DNA of 8,017 bases, from NCBI GenBank assembly GCA_023414985.1, contig JAEZLY010000149.1, positions 1-8,017 of the forward strand, read 5' to 3'. The notes below the pieces were generated by a model. It made no database searches, was not told the origin of the DNA, and was given only the letters and a program-made list of their open reading frames with translations. The translations under genes and the position numbers were made by a program. Origin of the DNA: Bacillota bacterium. GTDB taxonomy: Bacteria; Bacillota; Clostridia; Lachnospirales; Lachnospiraceae. This document shows, piece after piece, positions 6,178 to 8,017 of this stretch (positions are counted from its first letter, which is position 1; each line of letters opens with the position of its first letter).

Positions 6178-6228
6178 ATCCGGAGGGGAAGATTAAACAG
6201 ATGTTAATCCAGCCTTCGGATTATTTTT
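6178..6228 (+). terminator. Compound terminator- or attenuator-like hairpin between dnaJ and prmA
   Basis: ATCCGGAGG (6178-6186) pairs with CCTTCGGAT (6213-6221) with one G-T wobble. Inside it GATTAA (6191-6196) pairs with TTAATC (6204-6209) around a seven-base loop. The structure runs into TTATTTTT (6221-6228), as an intrinsic terminator does. A short alternative hairpin, AATCC (6206-6210) with GGATT (6218-6222), uses the same T-tract and excludes the long form. It begins 18 bases after the dnaJ stop and ends 24 bases before the prmA start, so it would limit read-through into prmA. Confidence 0.55.
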
Positions 6229-6251
6229 GGGCAGAAAGGTACGGTATCAGT

Positions 6252-7211
6252 ATGAAATGGACAAAATTTACTTTGGAGACTACGACAGAGGCTGTGGATC
6301 TGATCAGTGATATGCTGAATGACCTTGGAATTGAAGGGATTGAGGTTACGGATAAGATTCCTTTATCCGAGGAGGATAAAAAGAAATTATTCATCGATAT
6401 TCTTCCGGAACTCGGAGAAGATGATGGAGTTGCTATGGTAAGTTTTTACGTTGAGTTGTCCAAGGATACGGAGGAACTGTTGGATAAGGTGAAAGGTGGG
6501 CTGAAGGAGCTTTCCGATTATGTTACGATCGGAAGCGGGTTGATTACTGTCGATCAGACGGATGATCAGGATTGGATCAATAACTGGAAGGAATTTTTTA
6601 AACCCTTCCGTGTGGATGAAAATATCGTGATTAATCCAACCTGGGAAAAGCTCACGGAGGTTAAGGAAGGAGATCTGATCATAGAGATCGATCCTGGAAC
6701 CTCCTTCGGAACAGGAGCACATGAGACAACAAAGCTGTGTATCACCGGACTGAAGCAGCACTTGAAGCCCGATACGATCGTACTGGATGCAGGCAGCGGC
6801 AGCGGTATCCTGTCCATCATTGCGAAAAAGCTGGGGGCGAAGGAAGTCCTCGGAATCGATATCGATCCCAATGCAACAGCTTCTGCCATCGAGAATGCAG
6901 CAGTAAATGAACTGCAGATTGAGGAAGGCAGCTTAAATTTCGTAACCGGTAATATTATTGAGGATGATGGCATCAGAACCGAAATAGGAAAAGTAAAGTA
7001 TGATCTGGTCGTGGCTAATATTCTTGCCGATGTCATCATACCTTTATCAGAGGTCATCGGTGAAAACTTAAAACCGGGCGGCATCTTCATCAGCTCCGGT
7101 ATCATTAATATGAAAGAGGAAGCCGTCAAAGAGGCACTGCTTAAGAACAACTTTACGATTCTGGAAGTAAACAGAATGAATGACTGGGTTTCCTTTGTCG
7201 CACAGAAATAG
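6252..7211 (+). CDS. prmA: Ribosomal protein L11 methyltransferase PrmA
   Basis: PrmA uses S-adenosylmethionine to methylate ribosomal protein L11 before or during ribosome assembly. The chosen ATG at 6252 gives 319 residues, normal for the family, and the usual MKWTKFT opening; AAAGGT (6235-6240) lies upstream at a rather long 11-base spacing. The N-terminal L11-recognition domain spans about 1-95 and is joined through QDWINNWKEFFKPF to the Rossmann methyltransferase domain. Visible motifs are DPGTSFGTGAHETT ending near 160, the SAM-binding loop VLDAGSGSGILSI (177-189), the acidic GIDIDP after it, and the catalytic-site motif ANILAD (255-260). The frame is open upstream as far as 6111, with an ATG at 6201, but those extensions overlap dnaJ or the hairpin and do not fit the family. 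It follows dnaJ in the conserved Firmicutes order; expression probably comes by read-through past the hairpin at 6178-6228. Confidence 0.96.
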   Translation: MKWTKFTLETTTEAVDLISDMLNDLGIEGIEVTDKIPLSEEDKKKLFIDILPELGEDDGVAMVSFYVELSKDTEELLDKVKGGLKELSDYVTIGSGLITVDQTDDQDWINNWKEFFKPFRVDENIVINPTWEKLTEVKEGDLIIEIDPGTSFGTGAHETTKLCITGLKQHLKPDTIVLDAGSGSGILSIIAKKLGAKEVLGIDIDPNATASAIENAAVNELQIEEGSLNFVTGNIIEDDGIRTEIGKVKYDLVVANILADVIIPLSEVIGENLKPGGIFISSGIINMKEEAVKEALLKNNFTILEVNRMNDWVSFVAQK

Positions 7212-7273
7212 AAAATAAATCCTCATCAAAATGAATGGTTTGAAGTTGAGAACTTGATTAGTGACGAAATAAA

Positions 7274-7301
7274 CTCCCGGGAACTTAAGTGTTCCCGGGA
7301 G
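7274..7301. terminator. Strong GC-rich hairpin, shared terminator for prmA and the convergent minus-strand gene
   Basis: CTCCCGGGAAC (7274-7284) and GTTCCCGGGAG (7291-7301) form a perfect 11-bp stem around TTAAGT. On the plus strand the tail is CTGTTATGTG, poor in T. On the minus strand it is TTTATTTCG, a better T-tract. It therefore looks like a bidirectional terminator that is more efficient for the minus-strand gene, lying between two convergent stop codons. Confidence 0.8.
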
Positions 7302-7362
7302 CTGTTATGTGTTCTGATATTGAAATTTATCGTAGGACATGACGTTTTTTTCATCATGAGCT

Positions 7363-7689
7363 TTATGTTTTGAAGCTTTCATTCGTATTGACGTATATGA
7401 TTCCTGCAATCACAGTCAGAATAATCAGGGTTAGAATTAGCTTCACAAGCCAAACAATATTATAAATTCCGCCAATGACGGCAAAGATAAGGTAGAATGC
7501 TACCAGAAATAAGAGATTACCGGTAAATCGGCATAAAGCCTTTTCATTATATCGGGCTTTCTTTTCCTTAGAAAGCATATTGTAGCCTGAGATCAAAAAA
7601 GCACCTCTTCCGGAACGAAGGAAAGAGCCAATTCCAATCAGTAGCAATAACACAAAGCTGCATACAACAATACCAGAGATATCTTCCAT
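7363..7689 (-). CDS. Small three-helix membrane protein, DUF3784 family
   Basis: The 108-residue product has three predicted membrane segments at about residues 5-24, 57-76 and 79-101. Between the first two is a soluble loop reading GRGAFLISGYNMLSKEKKARYNEKALCRFTG (27-57). That combination, a GxGAFLIxGYN block followed by a lysine-rich stretch and a YxxKALCRF block, is how I recognise the DUF3784 family, whose function is unknown; no search was run. There is no cleavable signal peptide visible and no catalytic motif. The ATG (complement of 7687-7689) has only a weak GGGAAAG-type ribosome binding site, and no clear promoter is seen. It lies on the opposite strand between prmA and the probable rsmE gene, which are often adjacent, so it may be a later insertion. 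Its base composition is not obviously different from its neighbours. Confidence 0.85.
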   Translation of the reverse strand: MEDISGIVVCSFVLLLLIGIGSFLRSGRGAFLISGYNMLSKEKKARYNEKALCRFTGNLLFLVAFYLIFAVIGGIYNIVWLVKLILTLIILTVIAGIIYVNTNESFKT

Positions 7690-7872
7690 CTTTCTTTCCC
7701 GCTTTCTTTATACTAATATTTGACTATAGATTTCGTATGATACAGAAGATAGCAGAGGTCTATGGTCATTCATTGAAAATCAGATTTCTTTTTCACCAAT
7801 GATCATAATAGTTATGAACGCTTTTGTAAATACAAATGGATTAAAAAAATCTTTGAAAATGGTTAAATTTAG
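7690..7872. other. Divergent intergenic region between the DUF3784 gene and the rsmE-like gene
   Basis: No gene is seen here. It must hold the 5' control region of the minus-strand gene, but I find no convincing -35/-10 pair on that strand; a TATAGT (complement of 7723-7728) is a possible -10 without a matching -35. An AT-rich inverted repeat, TTTGTA-AA-TACAAA, occurs at 7823-7836, about 37 bases upstream of the rsmE-side -35. The stretch 7841-7870 contains A-tracts that could bend the DNA. Confidence 0.4.
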
Positions 7873-7901
7873 TTGAACATATGTTCTTTTTGAGGTATAA
7901 T
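7873..7901 (+). promoter_or_regulatory. Near-consensus promoter of the terminal rsmE-like gene
   Basis: TTGAAC (7873-7878), a 17-base spacer and a perfect TATAAT (7896-7901) predict a start near 7908 and a leader of about 30 bases. The -35 and the early spacer are covered by the palindrome GAACATATGTTC, so binding of a repressor there should block RNA polymerase. Confidence 0.82.
7875..7886. promoter_or_regulatory. Candidate LexA (SOS) box overlapping the -35
   Basis: GAACATATGTTC is a perfect 12-bp palindrome. It matches the inner twelve positions of the Gram-positive LexA/DinR operator (CGAACRNRYGTTYC); only the outermost base on each side differs (T instead of C on both). Its overlap with a strong promoter is the expected geometry for repression. 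The match is seen directly; LexA binding is inference, and a different regulator could use the same symmetry. Confidence 0.5.
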
Positions 7902-7937
7902 AGATATGGCTTTTGAAAATGAACTAAGGAGAGTACT

Positions 7938-8017
7938 ATGCCGCGTTTTTATGTAAATCCCGATCAGATATCGGAGCATGAAATTATTGCCAGTGTCAAG
8001 TCTGTTCAAGATACCGG
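7938..8017 (+). CDS. rsmE: Probable 16S rRNA (uracil-1498-N3) methyltransferase RsmE, N-terminus only
   Basis: Only 26 complete codons are present, reading MPRFYVNPDQI and on to SVQDT, and the frame runs off the window end. The opening MPRFYVNPDQI resembles the start of the RsmE PUA-like RNA-binding domain (typically MxRFFVxxxQI), and RsmE is the usual gene after prmA in Firmicutes. Residues 12-26 do not obviously show the conserved G-E-D-V-x-H-I segment expected next, so the call rests mainly on the first eleven residues and on position. RsmE methylates U1498 of 16S rRNA in the decoding region. ATG at 7938 follows AAGGAGAG (7926-7933) at good spacing. It has its own strong promoter with an embedded LexA-like palindrome, so it is transcribed independently of prmA. 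Confidence 0.55.
   Translation, partial: MPRFYVNPDQISEHEIIASVKSVQDT

Noticed and set aside
6111..6251. N-terminal extension of PrmA from GTG 6111 or ATG 6201
   Set aside because: The long form overlaps the dnaJ 3' end. The 6201 form starts inside the terminator-like hairpin, and its GGAGGGG is part of the stem. PrmA proteins begin at MKWTKFT-like sequence, encoded from 6252.
6566..7150. 194-residue open frame on the minus strand opposite prmA
   Set aside because: Its Ser/Pro/Ile-rich composition mirrors the coding strand. It has no domain or ribosome binding site and sits entirely within prmA.

Overview
This window carries the class I heat-shock chaperone locus of a low-to-moderate GC Gram-positive anaerobe, most likely a Lachnospiraceae-type member of the Clostridia. 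The gene order hemW-hrcA-grpE-dnaK-dnaJ-prmA-(rsmE) is the one commonly found in Firmicutes. The lineage call rests on that order, on a perfect CIRCE operator, on a DnaK nucleotide-binding domain without the Gram-negative insertion, on strong Shine-Dalgarno sites, and on my recollection that the DnaK, PrmA and DUF3784 sequences resemble Lachnospiraceae members. No database search was run.

Layout. Bases 2-496 are the 3' end of hemW, followed by a terminator-like hairpin (571-625). The 416-base gap before hrcA then holds a 19-bp palindrome (760-778), a sigma-A-type promoter (790-818) and a perfect CIRCE element (831-857). The genes hrcA (913-1944) and grpE (1979-2677, TTG start) form the head of the operon. 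A 130-base gap with its own promoter-like sequence and a GAAA-capped hairpin leads to dnaK (2808-4688). A 326-base, hairpin-rich gap follows, with two terminator-like structures, two further hairpins and an extended -10 promoter, ahead of dnaJ (ATG at 5015, ending at 6160). A compound terminator- or attenuator-like hairpin separates dnaJ from prmA (6252-7211). A GC-rich bidirectional hairpin (7274-7301) then separates prmA from a convergent small membrane protein gene of the DUF3784 type (7363-7689, minus strand). The window ends in the first 26 codons of a gene that is probably rsmE, behind a near-consensus promoter whose -35 overlaps a perfect LexA-type palindrome.

How the genes work together. 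HrcA represses its own operon through CIRCE and is expected to need GroEL for activity, so unfolded protein load relieves repression. DnaK, its co-chaperone DnaJ and the nucleotide exchange factor GrpE form one protein-folding machine. PrmA (ribosomal protein L11 methyltransferase) and RsmE (16S rRNA methyltransferase) are translation-apparatus modifiers that habitually sit downstream.

The coding content is conventional and I see no undescribed multi-gene system. The points worth a second look are regulatory: apparent CIRCE-free promoters and terminators that would split the operon into several units, the LexA-like box at the last promoter, a palindrome core shared by two intergenic regions, and the DUF3784 gene interrupting the prmA-rsmE pair.
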